The translations under genes were made by a program, and so were the position numbers. Of a stretch of DNA of 64,000 nucleotides, positions 40,116-50,244 are shown in pieces. Each line of letters starts with the position of its first letter. The first letter of the stretch is position 1. The stretch is from an uncultured Aquimarina sp. (GTDB taxonomy: Bacteria > Bacteroidota > Bacteroidia > Flavobacteriales > Flavobacteriaceae): NCBI GenBank assembly GCA_947503835.1, contig CANNFM010000020.1:1-64000 (forward strand), read 5' to 3'. The notes beneath the pieces were generated by a model, which was not told the origin of the DNA, ran no database searches, and saw only the letters and a list, made by a program, of their open reading frames with translations.

Positions 40116-40760
40116 CTAGGATTTCTTAATCAATGATTGCGTTTCTTCATCGGGTTTTGCATATTGAAACCGATCTAATAACGAAGGTAAAGCGTATCCA
40201 TCAAGTCCGATACAGGATACGGTTTCGGCTTTGTCCAACTGTACCCAACCATCTTGATGTACAATTTCTTTTTTTAAGTATACATGTTCTATAGCCCCAA
40301 TAACCAGAATTGTATCATTCTCTTTGATTAGATATTCGTTTACATATCTGCAACCTATTTGCACTGGGCTATCCTTTACATAAGGAGCATCAAAATTATC
40401 CAGATAAATGGGTTCAAGATTTGTTTTATCGAATTCAGAAATGTTTTCAGGATACTTGGCTGCGGTATGATGTGCATCTGCAATCATATTTTTATGCACC
40501 TGGTTTACAGTGAAAAACCCTGATTCCTTACTATTTTTATAGGTGCCTCGAGGAACTGTAGTTGGCCTAAGGATGAAACCCAGCATCGGAGGATTACTGC
40601 CAATATGTATAATTGAGTTGAAGATAGCAACATTGGTAACTCCATTTTTACTTTTTGTAGCTAGTAAATTACATGATTTATACCCGGTGCAACTATTCAT
40701 CAAATTAGCGCGGTTTCGGGATGGGAGTTCTAAAAGTTCTTTTAATGTGAAGTGACTCAT
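40116..40760 (-). CDS. Flavin reductase-like FMN-binding protein
   Basis: A 214-residue split-barrel flavoprotein. SCTGYKSCNLLATKSKNGVTNVAIF, then PPMLGFILRPTTVPRGTYKN and GFFTVNQVHKNM, match the flavin reductase-like domain used by NAD(P)H:flavin oxidoreductases and related enzymes. It lies 67 bp upstream, in transcription order, of nothing obvious: its 3' end faces the kinase operon start. It diverges from the methyltransferase gene at 40827. Confidence 0.85.
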   Translation of the reverse strand: MSHFTLKELLELPSRNRANLMNSCTGYKSCNLLATKSKNGVTNVAIFNSIIHIGSNPPMLGFILRPTTVPRGTYKNSKESGFFTVNQVHKNMIADAHHTAAKYPENISEFDKTNLEPIYLDNFDAPYVKDSPVQIGCRYVNEYLIKENDTILVIGAIEHVYLKKEIVHQDGWVQLDKAETVSCIGLDGYALPSLLDRFQYAKPDEETQSLIKKS

Positions 40761-40826
40761 TTATATCTTATATTTAAAACCTATTTGAAAAAAGGATTAT
40801 ATTTCAAAACTATAATTAATCTACAT

Positions 40827-41633
40827 ATGATGTCTGAAGAATTTGATAAATATTTTGAGACCAACAAACAAACTTGGGATAAAAAAGTAGATGTTCATGC
40901 AAAAAGTGATTTCTATGACATTGAAGCCTTTAGAAAAGGAAAAACTTCATTAAAACGTTATGAATTAGAAGCACTAGGCAATGTTTCGGGTAAATCATTA
41001 CTTCATCTACAATGTCATTTTGGGCAAGATACCTTAAGTTGGAGTAGGATGGGAGCACAGTGTACCGGAGTGGATTTATCAGAAAAAGGGATAGAATTAG
41101 CTAAGCAGTTAAATGTTGAGATAGGCCAAAACGCAGAATTTATTTGCTGTAATGTGTTGGATACTTCAAAACATGTCAAAGATCAATTTGATATTGTATT
41201 TACGAGTTATGGAGTTATTGGTTGGTTACCAGATCTAAAGCCTTGGGCAAAAATAATCGCAGAACGATTAAAACCTGGAGGGACTTTTTATATGGTAGAA
41301 TTTCATCCTATAGTTTGGATGTTTGATTATTTGGAAGAGAAACGAATAATGAAGTATGGTTATCATCAAAAAAATGTAATTTATGAAGAGTATGAAGGTA
41401 CGTATGCAGATACCAACTCTAATATGATAAGTAAAGAGTATGGTTGGAACCATGGATTGGGAGAGGTAGTTTCTTCTTTAACCGAAGCTGGGTTAAGAAT
41501 TCAGTATCTTGAAGAACATGACCAGACACCTTATGAAATATTTCCTGGTTTGATAGAAAAAGAGAAGGGCATGTTTGAGACCAAAGATAAATTATACCCA
41601 TTGATATTTGCTATCAAAGCAATAAAAGGATAA
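40827..41633 (+). CDS. Class I SAM-dependent methyltransferase
   Basis: A 268-residue enzyme. Motif I is SLLHLQCHFGQDTLSWSRMG, motif II TGVDLSEKGIELAKQL, then FDIVFTSYGVIGWLPDLKPW and RLKPGGTFYMVEFHPI. The GxGxG is replaced by QCHFGQ, as in a known subfamily of Bacteroidetes/Firmicutes methyltransferases. The start is placed at the double ATG at 40827/40830, since an ATG at 40752 would overlap the divergent flavin reductase gene. Substrate unknown. Confidence 0.85.
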   Translation: MMSEEFDKYFETNKQTWDKKVDVHAKSDFYDIEAFRKGKTSLKRYELEALGNVSGKSLLHLQCHFGQDTLSWSRMGAQCTGVDLSEKGIELAKQLNVEIGQNAEFICCNVLDTSKHVKDQFDIVFTSYGVIGWLPDLKPWAKIIAERLKPGGTFYMVEFHPIVWMFDYLEEKRIMKYGYHQKNVIYEEYEGTYADTNSNMISKEYGWNHGLGEVVSSLTEAGLRIQYLEEHDQTPYEIFPGLIEKEKGMFETKDKLYPLIFAIKAIKG

Positions 41634-41782
41634 TTCGGCAATATTTGCTATTTTTACCGAAGGTTTTAATGTTTGCATAAGCTTCTTGGATAATTGGAGG
41701 CTTCCTGTTGGAGACATTAAGACTCGAATCTTCTTATGATTCTATATAAAAGTTCCAACGGGTTGTGAATCACAATTAATTT

Positions 41783-43144
41783 ATGCAAACAAAAAATATA
41801 GCCATTGTAGGAAGTGGCCTTGTAGGATCACTGTTAGCACTCTACCTAAGAAAACGTAAATATCAGGTTACTGTTTTTGATAGAAGACCAGACATAAGAA
41901 CAGTCCAATTTAGTGGTCGTTCTATTAATTTGGCTATGTCTGTACGTGGTTGGAAAACACTAGACAAAATAGGGATTGGAGACGAGGTGAGAAAATTAGC
42001 AATCCCAATGGATAAACGAACGATACATGTAACGGGAGAGCCTATATATCATCAGTATTATGGTAAAGACGGAGAAGCCATTTCTTCGATTCCCAGAGGA
42101 GTATTGAACAGAAAAATGATTACCATGGCCGAAGAGGCTGGAGTCGTTTTCAGGTTTAATGAAAAGGTTTGGGATATCGATTTACCAGAAGCAAAAATCT
42201 ATACAGGAGAAACCGAAAAGAGTGAATGGAAAGAATACCAATATGATATGATTTTTGGATGTGATGGTGCTTTCTCAAGGGTACGACACAAAATGCAAAG
42301 AAGAAGTAGGTTTGATTATTCACAAAAATTCTTAGATACGGGGTATAAAGAACTTGGTATTCCTCCTAATCAGGATGGAACGCATAGACTAGATAAAAAT
42401 TCTCTTCATATCTGGCCCCGAGGTAAATTTATGCTTATTGCGTTACCCAATTTAGATGGGAGCTTTACCTGCACATTGTTTATGCCACATGAAGGAGAAA
42501 ATTCTTTTGAAGAGTTAACAACAGACAATGAGGTGACAAAATTTTGGCAAAAACATTTCCCGGATACTATTGATCTAATGCCAACATTACTTAAAGATTT
42601 TAAAAATAATCCAACAAGTGCATTAGTAACTATGAAATGTTATCCTTGGACGTATTGGGACAAAATTGCTTTAGTTGGAGATTCTGCGCATGCTATTGTT
42701 CCGTTTTATGGTCAAGGGATGAATGCGGGTTTTGAAGATATCTCTATCTTGGATGAAATTATAGATACCCATGGCGACAGTAATTGGCAAGATATTTTTG
42801 AAGCATATCAAGAATCTCGTAAACCAAATGCAGATGCAATCGCCAAGCTTTCTTATCGTAATTTTATAGAAATGAGCAGTAAGACAGCGGATCCTGATTT
42901 TATGATAAGGAAAAAGATTGAAAAGCGATTTTCTGAGAAATATCCTGATAAATGGTTGCCATTGTACTCTAGAGTAACATTTAGTCATCGACCTTATGCT
43001 GAAGCTCTAAAGACTGGAGATCAGCAATCTGCTATCATGGACAAAGTAATGGAAATGAACAATATCGAAGATATTTGGAATACCGATGAGGTAGAGCACT
43101 ATATTCTTACTCTTTTAGAGGAAAAGTACTATGTAAAAAAATAA
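41783..43144 (+). CDS. kmo: Kynurenine 3-monooxygenase
   Basis: A 453-residue FAD monooxygenase. The Rossmann motif is IAIVGSGLVGSLLALYLRKR, followed by the KMO-typical SGRSINLAMSVRGW, IPRGVLNRKM and the second FAD motif LVGDSAHAIVPFYGQGMNAG. The C-terminal half has NFIEMSSKT and LYSRVTFSHRPY, as in flavobacterial KMO. It hydroxylates kynurenine on the way to quinolinate/NAD or anthranilate-type products. No kynureninase or tryptophan dioxygenase is in the window. Confidence 0.95.
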   Translation: MQTKNIAIVGSGLVGSLLALYLRKRKYQVTVFDRRPDIRTVQFSGRSINLAMSVRGWKTLDKIGIGDEVRKLAIPMDKRTIHVTGEPIYHQYYGKDGEAISSIPRGVLNRKMITMAEEAGVVFRFNEKVWDIDLPEAKIYTGETEKSEWKEYQYDMIFGCDGAFSRVRHKMQRRSRFDYSQKFLDTGYKELGIPPNQDGTHRLDKNSLHIWPRGKFMLIALPNLDGSFTCTLFMPHEGENSFEELTTDNEVTKFWQKHFPDTIDLMPTLLKDFKNNPTSALVTMKCYPWTYWDKIALVGDSAHAIVPFYGQGMNAGFEDISILDEIIDTHGDSNWQDIFEAYQESRKPNADAIAKLSYRNFIEMSSKTADPDFMIRKKIEKRFSEKYPDKWLPLYSRVTFSHRPYAEALKTGDQQSAIMDKVMEMNNIEDIWNTDEVEHYILTLLEEKYYVKK

Positions 43145-43280
43145 TAAATAATGGTCTTAAAATGATTGGTTAACTACCATAAATTTTAATACTACTATAA
43201 ATTTTACAAAGGCAATTTGCTTATATATTCTTGAGTTGAAAGAGCAACATTTTTATTGCTACTCTACCGTGTATCAGGAA

Positions 43281-44648
43281 CTAAAGTCCTATAAAACGCT
43301 TTAAGAAATTTAATTTTTTAGTACTATAGGGTGAGTACTTAAAGTTAGGTTCTATCCAAAATGATTTTTGTAAGACACTTTTGTAATGCGAAAATGTCTC
43401 AAAACCATATTTTCCGTGATAATTACCTATGCCGCTATTTCCAACACCACCAAAAGGAAGAGTTTGCTCTGTAAAATGCATCATAGCATCATTTATAGCC
43501 CCACCACCAAAAGAGATTTCATTGAGTACTTTCTTTTTTACCGTACTATTTTTTGTGAAAACATAACATGAAAGGGGTTTAGATAAGTTCTTTACTTTTT
43601 CGATAGCCTCTTCGATGGTATTAAATGTTATAACAGGTAAAATCGGACCAAAGATTTCATCCTGCATTACTTTGTCTGAGAATTCAACATCTTTCATCAC
43701 CGTTGGCGGAATAACTCTTTCTTCTTTATTTCCATTACCACCAGTGTATACCTTATTAGGATCAATCATATCATTAAGTCGATCAAAATTCTTCTCATTA
43801 ATGATTTGAGTATAATTATCGTTGTCGACGTTGTAATCTGATTTTTCAATTTGCTCTTTCATAGCAGATAAAAGCTTGTCTTTAATGCTAGATTCTACCA
43901 GGACATAGTCTGGAGCTATACAGGTTTGTCCTGCATTAAGAAACTTCGCCCAAATTAATCGTTTGGCTGTCATATCAATGTTTACATCTTTGGTAATGAT
44001 AGCAGGGCTTTTTCCACCTAACTCTAGTGTAACAGGGGTTAAGTGTTTAGCAGCTGCTTGATAGATAATTTTTCCTACAGGAACACTTCCTGTAAAGAAG
44101 ATCTTATCAAATTCAACATTCAATATTTCGGTTGTTTCTTTTACGCCACCTTCAACTACTTTAAAAAAGCTGGGATCAAAATTTTGATTGATCAACTTTG
44201 CCATTGTTTCAGCTGTATGTGATGGTACTTCACTAGGTTTAAGTACTACAGTGCAACCAGCGGCAATTGCAGCTATAGCAGGACACAAGGATAGTTGGTA
44301 TGGATAGTTCCAGGCACCAATAACTAAAATGGTACCATAGGGTTCTGGTATGATATAACTTTTTCCTGGTAGATTTGCCAACCCGGTAGACGCTCTCTTT
44401 TTCTTAGCCCATTTTTTAACTTTTACCAGTGCCAGATCAATTTCGTGATAAATTATAGATAGCTCGGTAACATATGTTTCGAATTCAGATTTTTTAAAAT
44501 CTTTGTAAATGGAGTCATATAATAATGCTTCATTTTTTTTCAAAATATCCTTTAAACGCTTTAATTCTTTAATTCTAAAAGATATATCTTTAGTAGCGTT
44601 TGTATTAAAAAAATGACGTTGCTGATCTATAATTTCCTGATAGTTCAT
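43281..44648 (-). CDS. Aldehyde dehydrogenase, class 3 type
   Basis: A 455-residue NAD(P)-dependent aldehyde dehydrogenase. Seen are the Asn/Lys region VIGAWNYPYQLSLCPAIAAI and LKPSEVPSHTAE, the catalytic Glu in TLELGGKSPAII and the catalytic Cys in FLNAGQTCIAPDYVLV, then DEIFGPILPVI and PFGGVGNSGIGNYHGKYGF. The short length and lack of an oligomerisation extension fit the class 3/fatty aldehyde group. It follows the sterol-desaturase gene by 42 bp on the same strand. Confidence 0.95.
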   Translation of the reverse strand: MNYQEIIDQQRHFFNTNATKDISFRIKELKRLKDILKKNEALLYDSIYKDFKKSEFETYVTELSIIYHEIDLALVKVKKWAKKKRASTGLANLPGKSYIIPEPYGTILVIGAWNYPYQLSLCPAIAAIAAGCTVVLKPSEVPSHTAETMAKLINQNFDPSFFKVVEGGVKETTEILNVEFDKIFFTGSVPVGKIIYQAAAKHLTPVTLELGGKSPAIITKDVNIDMTAKRLIWAKFLNAGQTCIAPDYVLVESSIKDKLLSAMKEQIEKSDYNVDNDNYTQIINEKNFDRLNDMIDPNKVYTGGNGNKEERVIPPTVMKDVEFSDKVMQDEIFGPILPVITFNTIEEAIEKVKNLSKPLSCYVFTKNSTVKKKVLNEISFGGGAINDAMMHFTEQTLPFGGVGNSGIGNYHGKYGFETFSHYKSVLQKSFWIEPNFKYSPYSTKKLNFLKRFIGL

Positions 44649-44690
44649 AGTAAAGTTTTCAATAGATGATGAAAAATGATGTAGCTAAAG

Positions 44691-45626
44691 TTACACTTTT
44701 TGTTTATTCAATTCAAGTTCGCGTTGCATCTGTTTTACGGTAAGAGTACTACCATCATGGCTCCAGCCGGGAGGGCCAAAAATGTACATAAACTTGTGGT
44801 ACCAATTTTTGGATTTCTTAGTGTCATTCCAGATATCTCTGTACTCATGAGTTAAGATTACCCAGGGATTGTAAGAATCAGGTGCATGGGTAACTCCGTA
44901 TTGTACTTCTATAGTATCATCGAGTTCTTTCCAGGTTCCAAATATTTTATCAAAAATATTAAGGAATCCCCCGTGATTTTTATCCATGTACTCTACATTT
45001 TTTGCATGATGTACCTGGTGCATGGTATGGGTATTAAATACCTTTTCTATAAACCCCATTTTAGGGATATAGACAGAATGTAACTGAAATTGCCATAAGG
45101 CTTCTATTCCTAAACAAACTACAACCATTTCTGGTGGAAACCCAATCGCTGGTAACCACATATAAAACAGGGGTTTATATAGGATGGTAAACCACCCATT
45201 ACGAACCGCGGTTCCTAGATTAAAATTGTCAGAAGAATGATGAACAATATGTGCGGCCCATAGTGCTCTAACCATATGATTTTGTCTATGAAACCAGTAA
45301 TATGTAAAATCATCTAATAGCTGACAGGCTAACCATATATACCACGCATAACCAAAGGACTCCCATCCCATGATATTTGTGCGTATTCCATCAATTTCTG
45401 GATTAAAAAAATCATATACAAAGTTAAAAATTACAATTGCAGAGATTGTTTTAATCAAAGGGGCTAATAGCGCAGAACCAACACCCATAAACAAACTAGC
45501 ACCAAGATCTTTCCATTGATAAAGGTTTTTGTGTTTATGGTCGTGAGTTTTACTATATGTAAGCTCTAATAATATTAGTCCAAGAAAACAGGGTACTCCA
45601 TAGACTAAGGGGTTGGTAAAATCCAT
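44691..45626 (-). CDS. Sterol desaturase/fatty acid hydroxylase family protein
   Basis: A 311-residue integral membrane di-iron enzyme. The His clusters are YYWFHRQNH, WAAHIVHHSSDNFN and NTHTMHQVHHAKN, spread over hydrophobic segments as in the fatty acid hydroxylase superfamily. Bacterial members hydroxylate carotenoids, sterols or lipids. Adjacency to an aldehyde dehydrogenase suggests lipid or alcohol oxidation, which is an inference. Confidence 0.9.
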   Translation of the reverse strand: MDFTNPLVYGVPCFLGLILLELTYSKTHDHKHKNLYQWKDLGASLFMGVGSALLAPLIKTISAIVIFNFVYDFFNPEIDGIRTNIMGWESFGYAWYIWLACQLLDDFTYYWFHRQNHMVRALWAAHIVHHSSDNFNLGTAVRNGWFTILYKPLFYMWLPAIGFPPEMVVVCLGIEALWQFQLHSVYIPKMGFIEKVFNTHTMHQVHHAKNVEYMDKNHGGFLNIFDKIFGTWKELDDTIEVQYGVTHAPDSYNPWVILTHEYRDIWNDTKKSKNWYHKFMYIFGPPGWSHDGSTLTVKQMQRELELNKQKV

Positions 45627-45767
45627 TTTTTTTTCAATTCATAACAAGGGCAAAAGATAGGAAGATTTTTTTAGTAAACCTTTAACAATTCACCTCTATT
45701 AATGAAATGATTGCTTTTTTAACTATTGTATAAGAAATTTTTAATAATTGCTTATCTATAGAACGGG

Positions 45768-46637
45768 TTAAAGATTGCCTCCAAGAGCTGCATATGCGTC
45801 TAAAACATTTTGGATTGCTTTTTTTTCAGCTTTACTTATGGTTCTTTTGTATACATCATCTTGACCCACAAATTTTATTTTAGCAGTTTTACCAGAAGCA
45901 ATTTTTTCAATTAGTAACATATCGTCATTCTTTATAACGCGATCTAACCATTCTCTTTTTCCACTAGATTCTTGTTTTGTTTTAAATTCTCCTGAGACAT
46001 CTTCTTCTATTTCAAATATTTCCCCATCCACATTTATTTCAATTCTTTCTAGATACAACCATTTCTTTTTAGAGAAGTAATTTATGGACAATCCTAACCA
46101 AGGTTTTTTTTCTTTTTTGCCTATGTATGTTTGTATATAATTCTTTGTACTTAATTTAGTAGATGATTTGTCTCTGTACCATGTGACATGATTATCTATG
46201 TCATATTTCTTTACCATTTTGGCCAACGCTTTTTTATTTGCTTCGGTGTCCACATTGTTTTTTTCATCAGGTTCATCTACATCGTCTTCTCCTTCAGTTT
46301 CAGTTACACTGCTTTCTTCTTTATTTTTGTTTCTAGCGGTCTCTAATATTTTTTTCTCAACTTTTTTTAATAGGATCTTGCCTTTCTTGTTTTCATTAGA
46401 ATCGACATATTTAGCTTTGAGAGCCAAAAGCCGTTCTCTACTCTTTATATAATCTGCAGCATCATAGTAATTATTTGCTTGATCAAATAGTTGGGCTGGG
46501 GTAAGTTCGCATTCTGCTAGTTCATTTTTAAGTTTTTCATTTTCTTTTTTTAATTTGTCGTATTCGGCCTGAGGAATACCGCAACTTATAAGGAATAATA
46601 AAAAAAGGGGGTAACTTATTAATCTTACAATTTTCAT
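45768..46637 (-). CDS. Lipoprotein with coiled-coil and acidic linker
   Basis: A 289-residue exported lipoprotein (signal MKIVRLISYPLFLLFLISC). After a short coiled coil (QAEYDKLKKENEKLKNELAE) comes a helical TPR-like repeat (QLFDQANNYYDAADYIKSRE), an acidic linker (EGEDDVDEPDEKN) and a C-terminal beta domain with KPWLGLSINYFSKKKWLYLE. No named family. It stands alone. Confidence 0.75.
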   Translation of the reverse strand: MKIVRLISYPLFLLFLISCGIPQAEYDKLKKENEKLKNELAECELTPAQLFDQANNYYDAADYIKSRERLLALKAKYVDSNENKKGKILLKKVEKKILETARNKNKEESSVTETEGEDDVDEPDEKNNVDTEANKKALAKMVKKYDIDNHVTWYRDKSSTKLSTKNYIQTYIGKKEKKPWLGLSINYFSKKKWLYLERIEINVDGEIFEIEEDVSGEFKTKQESSGKREWLDRVIKNDDMLLIEKIASGKTAKIKFVGQDDVYKRTISKAEKKAIQNVLDAYAALGGNL

Positions 46638-46779
46638 GAATAAGGGATTTTATTGATGGTATTTAATATCATGTATTGACTCTCAAGATACTAAAAAAGT
46701 GTTAACACTCATAATTTTACGTTAAAGCCTTATATTTCTAATGCTCTTTTGAATGATGGATAAGGATATTTCATCACTA

Positions 46780-47211
46780 TTATGTAGCAAAAATCTGTGA
46801 TTGGTCTTTAAACGATTTAAATTCTAATGCATTACCACAAGGGTCATAGAAAAACATAGTTGCTTGTTCACCAATTTCCCCTTTAAATCGTATATAAGGT
46901 TCGATAACAAACTCAATACCTTTTTTAGATAATTTGTTCGCCAGGTTGTGCCATGTATCCCATTCTAAGAGTACTCCAAAATGGGGAACAGGTACATTTT
47001 TACCATCAACCAGATTGCTGTGTTCTTTTTCAGAATCAGAGATTTGTTTGTAGTGGATTACTAACTGATGGCCAAAAAAATTAAAGTCGACCCAGTGATC
47101 ACTACTTCTACCTTCTTCTAATTCTAAAACTTCAGTATAAAAATCCCTTGCCTTTTTTAAATCATCTACAGGGATGGCAAGGTGAAAAGGAGATATTGTA
47201 GTAGTATTCAT
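46780..47211 (-). CDS. VOC (glyoxalase) family protein
   Basis: A 143-residue protein with paired beta-alpha-beta modules: FHLAIPVDDLKKARDFYTEV, the metal-ligand region PHFGVLLEWDTWHNLANKL, then QATMFFYDPCGNALEFKSF. This is the vicinal-oxygen-chelate fold. Its reaction could be dioxygenase, glyoxalase-like or resistance-like; not decidable from sequence. Confidence 0.85.
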   Translation of the reverse strand: MNTTTISPFHLAIPVDDLKKARDFYTEVLELEEGRSSDHWVDFNFFGHQLVIHYKQISDSEKEHSNLVDGKNVPVPHFGVLLEWDTWHNLANKLSKKGIEFVIEPYIRFKGEIGEQATMFFYDPCGNALEFKSFKDQSQIFAT

Positions 47212-47267
47212 GATATAAAATTAATAAAGGTTTACTATAAATATTAGGATATTATTAACAGCTCAAC

Positions 47268-48140
47268 TTATTTTCCACGGTCTCTGCGTTTTCTTGTCGC
47301 TGATTTTGTGGAGTCTTTTTTTGTAGGGTAATTTCTTTTTCCTTTGTTAACAACAAAAGGTTTCGTGGTGGTACGATGTTTTGGTTTAGAATTCTCTATA
47401 ACCGAGGCTTCCTCTGTTTTGCTAGAATCTCCTACATCGGTATTGATTTCTTTCAATTCTTCATTGGTTAGATATCGCCATTCACCCAAAGGAACATCTA
47501 AAGAAACATTCATTATTCGTATTCGCTTTAAACGAATTACTTCATAGCCCAAATATTCGCACATTCTACGAATCTGGCGATTAAGACCTTGAGTTAATAC
47601 AATTCTAAAATCATATTTGCTAATTTGCTCTACCTCACATTTACGCGTAATAGTATCTAGAATAGGGATGCCATTACTCATTCGTTTTATGAATAGTGAG
47701 CTTATCAATTTATTTACGGTAACCAGATACTCTTTTTCATGGTTATTTCTGGCTCTAAGAATTTTATTTACGATATCTCCGTCACTTGTTAAAAAGATGA
47801 GTCCTTCGCTTGGTTTATCTAATCGTCCAATTGGGAAAATACGCTTAGGGTAATTAATAAAGTCAATGATATTATCCTTTTCATTTTGTGCTGTAGTGCA
47901 AACAACACCAACAGGTTTGTTAAAGGCAAGATACACGTGCTTCTCCTTAGATTCACTTATTAATTCACCATCAACATGTACTATATCTTCAGGGGAGACT
48001 TTGGTGCCCATTTCTGGCACTTTTCCATTGATGGTTACACGCCCTTGATCGATTAATTTATCGGCTTCACGACGAGAGCAGTATCCTACTTCGCTAAGAT
48101 ATTTATTAAGTCTGGTATGTTTAGAATTTTCCACATGCAA
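47268..48140 (-). CDS. rluF: 23S rRNA pseudouridine synthase, RluF type
   Basis: A 290-residue enzyme. N-terminal S4 domain: TRLNKYLSEVGYCSRREADK. The catalytic motif is GRLDKPSEGLIFLTSDGDIV with the conserved Asp, followed by EKEYLVTVNK and LTQGLNRQIRRMCEYLGYEV. In this order and length it fits RluF (U2604 of 23S rRNA). The C-terminal 50 residues are basic and disordered (KKDSTKSATRKRRDRGK), a common extension in Bacteroidetes members. Confidence 0.9.
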   Translation of the reverse strand: MHVENSKHTRLNKYLSEVGYCSRREADKLIDQGRVTINGKVPEMGTKVSPEDIVHVDGELISESKEKHVYLAFNKPVGVVCTTAQNEKDNIIDFINYPKRIFPIGRLDKPSEGLIFLTSDGDIVNKILRARNNHEKEYLVTVNKLISSLFIKRMSNGIPILDTITRKCEVEQISKYDFRIVLTQGLNRQIRRMCEYLGYEVIRLKRIRIMNVSLDVPLGEWRYLTNEELKEINTDVGDSSKTEEASVIENSKPKHRTTTKPFVVNKGKRNYPTKKDSTKSATRKRRDRGK

Positions 48141-48219
48141 AGGTGGTTATAAATTTTGTGGTTTCAAAGTAGAGAATATGATCATATACTCTATAGAATC
48201 AACGATATTTTTTTAATAT

Positions 48220-49059
48220 TTAGCCTTTCAAAAAATCGATAACCATAGTATCTACTTCATCAAAGAATAAGGAATGACCATAATCTTCGGTAGATATAAA
48301 TTGAACTCCATTCCAATTTTTCGAGATAGCTTCAGCTTCGCTATAGGGTGCGATATCATCATTTTTATCGTGAATCAATAAGCCTTTATGTGTAAGATTT
48401 TTTACAAAATGGGCCGCAGAGAATTCTTCAAAATAAAAACCATGTTTATCTTTAAAATATTGATCAAGTGCTTTCATGAATTTGGGAGAGAGTTTTAATA
48501 TCCCTTGATATCCATTCATAATTCTGGCTAATTCTCCAGGAGGCGCTAATACAATTAACTTTTCTATTTCTGAGCTAGGGTAGGTGTATTGATGAAATAT
48601 AGTTGTCATCCCACCTACAGAATGACCCAAAAGATGATTGGGGCGATATAATTCTACAATTTTTTGAAGGCATTTTGTGTATAGTGGTACATTGAGGATC
48701 TTGCCAGAAGAGTTTCCATGTGCCGGAGCATCAAATGCAATTACGTTATATCCTTTTTTATGTAATTTTTTTATGAGCCCTTTCCATCGGTGTGCATTGC
48801 TCTCCCACCCATGGATCAATAAAATGGTTTCTCCTAAATTAGACCACCTATAGGTCTGAATTTCTAAATCTCCTACAAGGATAATTTCGTCTTCTGCATC
48901 TTCAAGAAAATCTTCTTGTTCGTGTAATATTTTACCTTTTCTGGGTGTGCAAAATAAAACATACGCCTTGTTTAATGCTTTTTTTGGAGAAAAAAAGAAT
49001 AAGAATTGGATGTATTTTCCAATTAAAGTGGGTAGATATTGTTTAAATTTTTCTCTCAT
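48220..49059 (-). CDS. Alpha/beta hydrolase
   Basis: A 279-residue hydrolase. Oxyanion region ILLIHGWESNAHRWKGL, nucleophile elbow LGHSVGGMT, acid in LLIHDKNDDIAPYSE and catalytic His in YGHSLFFDEV. The N-terminus carries a hydrophobic stretch. It overlaps the upstream cupin gene by 4 bp, so the two are translationally coupled. Substrate unknown. Confidence 0.9.
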   Translation of the reverse strand: MREKFKQYLPTLIGKYIQFLFFFSPKKALNKAYVLFCTPRKGKILHEQEDFLEDAEDEIILVGDLEIQTYRWSNLGETILLIHGWESNAHRWKGLIKKLHKKGYNVIAFDAPAHGNSSGKILNVPLYTKCLQKIVELYRPNHLLGHSVGGMTTIFHQYTYPSSEIEKLIVLAPPGELARIMNGYQGILKLSPKFMKALDQYFKDKHGFYFEEFSAAHFVKNLTHKGLLIHDKNDDIAPYSEAEAISKNWNGVQFISTEDYGHSLFFDEVDTMVIDFLKG

Positions 49060-49430
49060 TCATCTTCTCGGTGAACAGTTTCTGGCGCAAATGCAGGAAG
49101 ACAAATGGCAATATACTCACATTCTTGATCAAAAGGATTTGAATATTGAATTCTTGTATTTTTCTTGATTTTTATGGATTGACCTGATTCTAATAGTATT
49201 TTCTCACCATCTATTATAAATTGTTTTTTACCACGAATAATATAGGTGTACTCATCAAATTCTGGAGTTTGAAAAGGTTCGCTCCAACCAGGAGGGGCAA
49301 TCATATGTGCAATACTAACTTCAGAATTTCGATCTGTTGCCTTACCAAAATGCTCCTCGATCAATTTCCCATCGGTGGTGGGAACAATAAATGGAGATTT
49401 TTGGATGATGTATTTTTTTGCCATGTTCAA
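49056..49430 (-). CDS. Cupin-domain protein
   Basis: A 124-residue single cupin domain: EVSIAHMIAPPGWSEPFQTP, EFDEYTYIIRGKKQFIIDGE and the second motif GQSIKIKKNTRIQYSNPF. The first His pair of canonical metal cupins is partly missing, so metal binding is unsure. It is coupled to the alpha/beta hydrolase gene. The start may be ATG 1 or ATG 3. Confidence 0.85.
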   Translation of the reverse strand: MNMAKKYIIQKSPFIVPTTDGKLIEEHFGKATDRNSEVSIAHMIAPPGWSEPFQTPEFDEYTYIIRGKKQFIIDGEKILLESGQSIKIKKNTRIQYSNPFDQECEYIAICLPAFAPETVHREDE

Positions 49431-49535
49431 AAGTATGAGATTTATTTGGAATATACAGTTTAGGGTACAGTATTCAATAAAAAGTTGCTCTAAATAAATT
49501 CCTGTAAACCTTATTCTTATGACTTTACTTTTACC

Positions 49536-50099
49536 TTAATTGCTATCCCAATTGATCCAGAAATGTTTAATTTTTGATGAGTCAGGTATATCTGAAGCCT
49601 TAATTTTGATATCTGTAGTATATTGAAACTCTCTTGGTAACTCTTTTTTATCTATAGTGAAATATGCTTGAATACTATCTACAAAAATTACAGCAGTACT
49701 TAAGGTGTTGTTTATTTTTGAGATAGTATAATGATCTTTAACTTCTTTAAAAATACTTTCTGAAGATAAGCCAGTGTGGGTTTTATATCTGGCATCAATT
49801 ATTTGAATATTCTCTATAGTCGATGTTGGATCGGATTCGTTTTTTGCTTCCAAAACAAGAAGTTTGGCACCTCCTTTTTCGTAAATTTCAATTTCATTAG
49901 AACTGCTTAATGATTTTTCTCCTGAAATTGTAACTATCGAATCACTTGCAAAAACTGAATCTAATTGATTGATCTTAATTTCATGGGTTAATAAACCTAT
50001 TCGGTTATTAGATATCTCAAAAGGATCTTGTTTTTCCTCTTTTTGACAACTTAGAATAAGGGCCGAAGTTAGCAGTACTATAAAAATTCTGGTTTTCAT
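49536..50099 (-). CDS. Lipoprotein, unknown function
   Basis: A 187-residue exported lipoprotein with signal MKTRIFIVLLTSALILSC and an acidic/basic stretch QKEEKQD after the Cys. The body is a beta-rich domain (IGLLTHEIKINQLDSVFASD ... ISGEKSLSSSNEIEIYEKGG). No family is recognised. It is a single gene. Confidence 0.7.
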   Translation of the reverse strand: MKTRIFIVLLTSALILSCQKEEKQDPFEISNNRIGLLTHEIKINQLDSVFASDSIVTISGEKSLSSSNEIEIYEKGGAKLLVLEAKNESDPTSTIENIQIIDARYKTHTGLSSESIFKEVKDHYTISKINNTLSTAVIFVDSIQAYFTIDKKELPREFQYTTDIKIKASDIPDSSKIKHFWINWDSN

Positions 50100-50244
50100 G
50101 ATATGTTAATTAAACAATGTGACTAAGAGTAGTAACGCAAATTATTTCAACTTCATATAATTACAGTTATTCTATTGTTATATAGAATTCAAAAATAAGA
50201 ATTACTTTATCAGGTCGGCCTGCATTTTGGATTTGTATTCAGAC

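Noticed and set aside
29100..43144. A complete kynurenine pathway
   Set aside because: Only kmo and a cyclase-family hydrolase with unknown substrate are present, 12 kb apart and on different strands. No tryptophan dioxygenase, kynureninase or 3-hydroxyanthranilate dioxygenase is visible.
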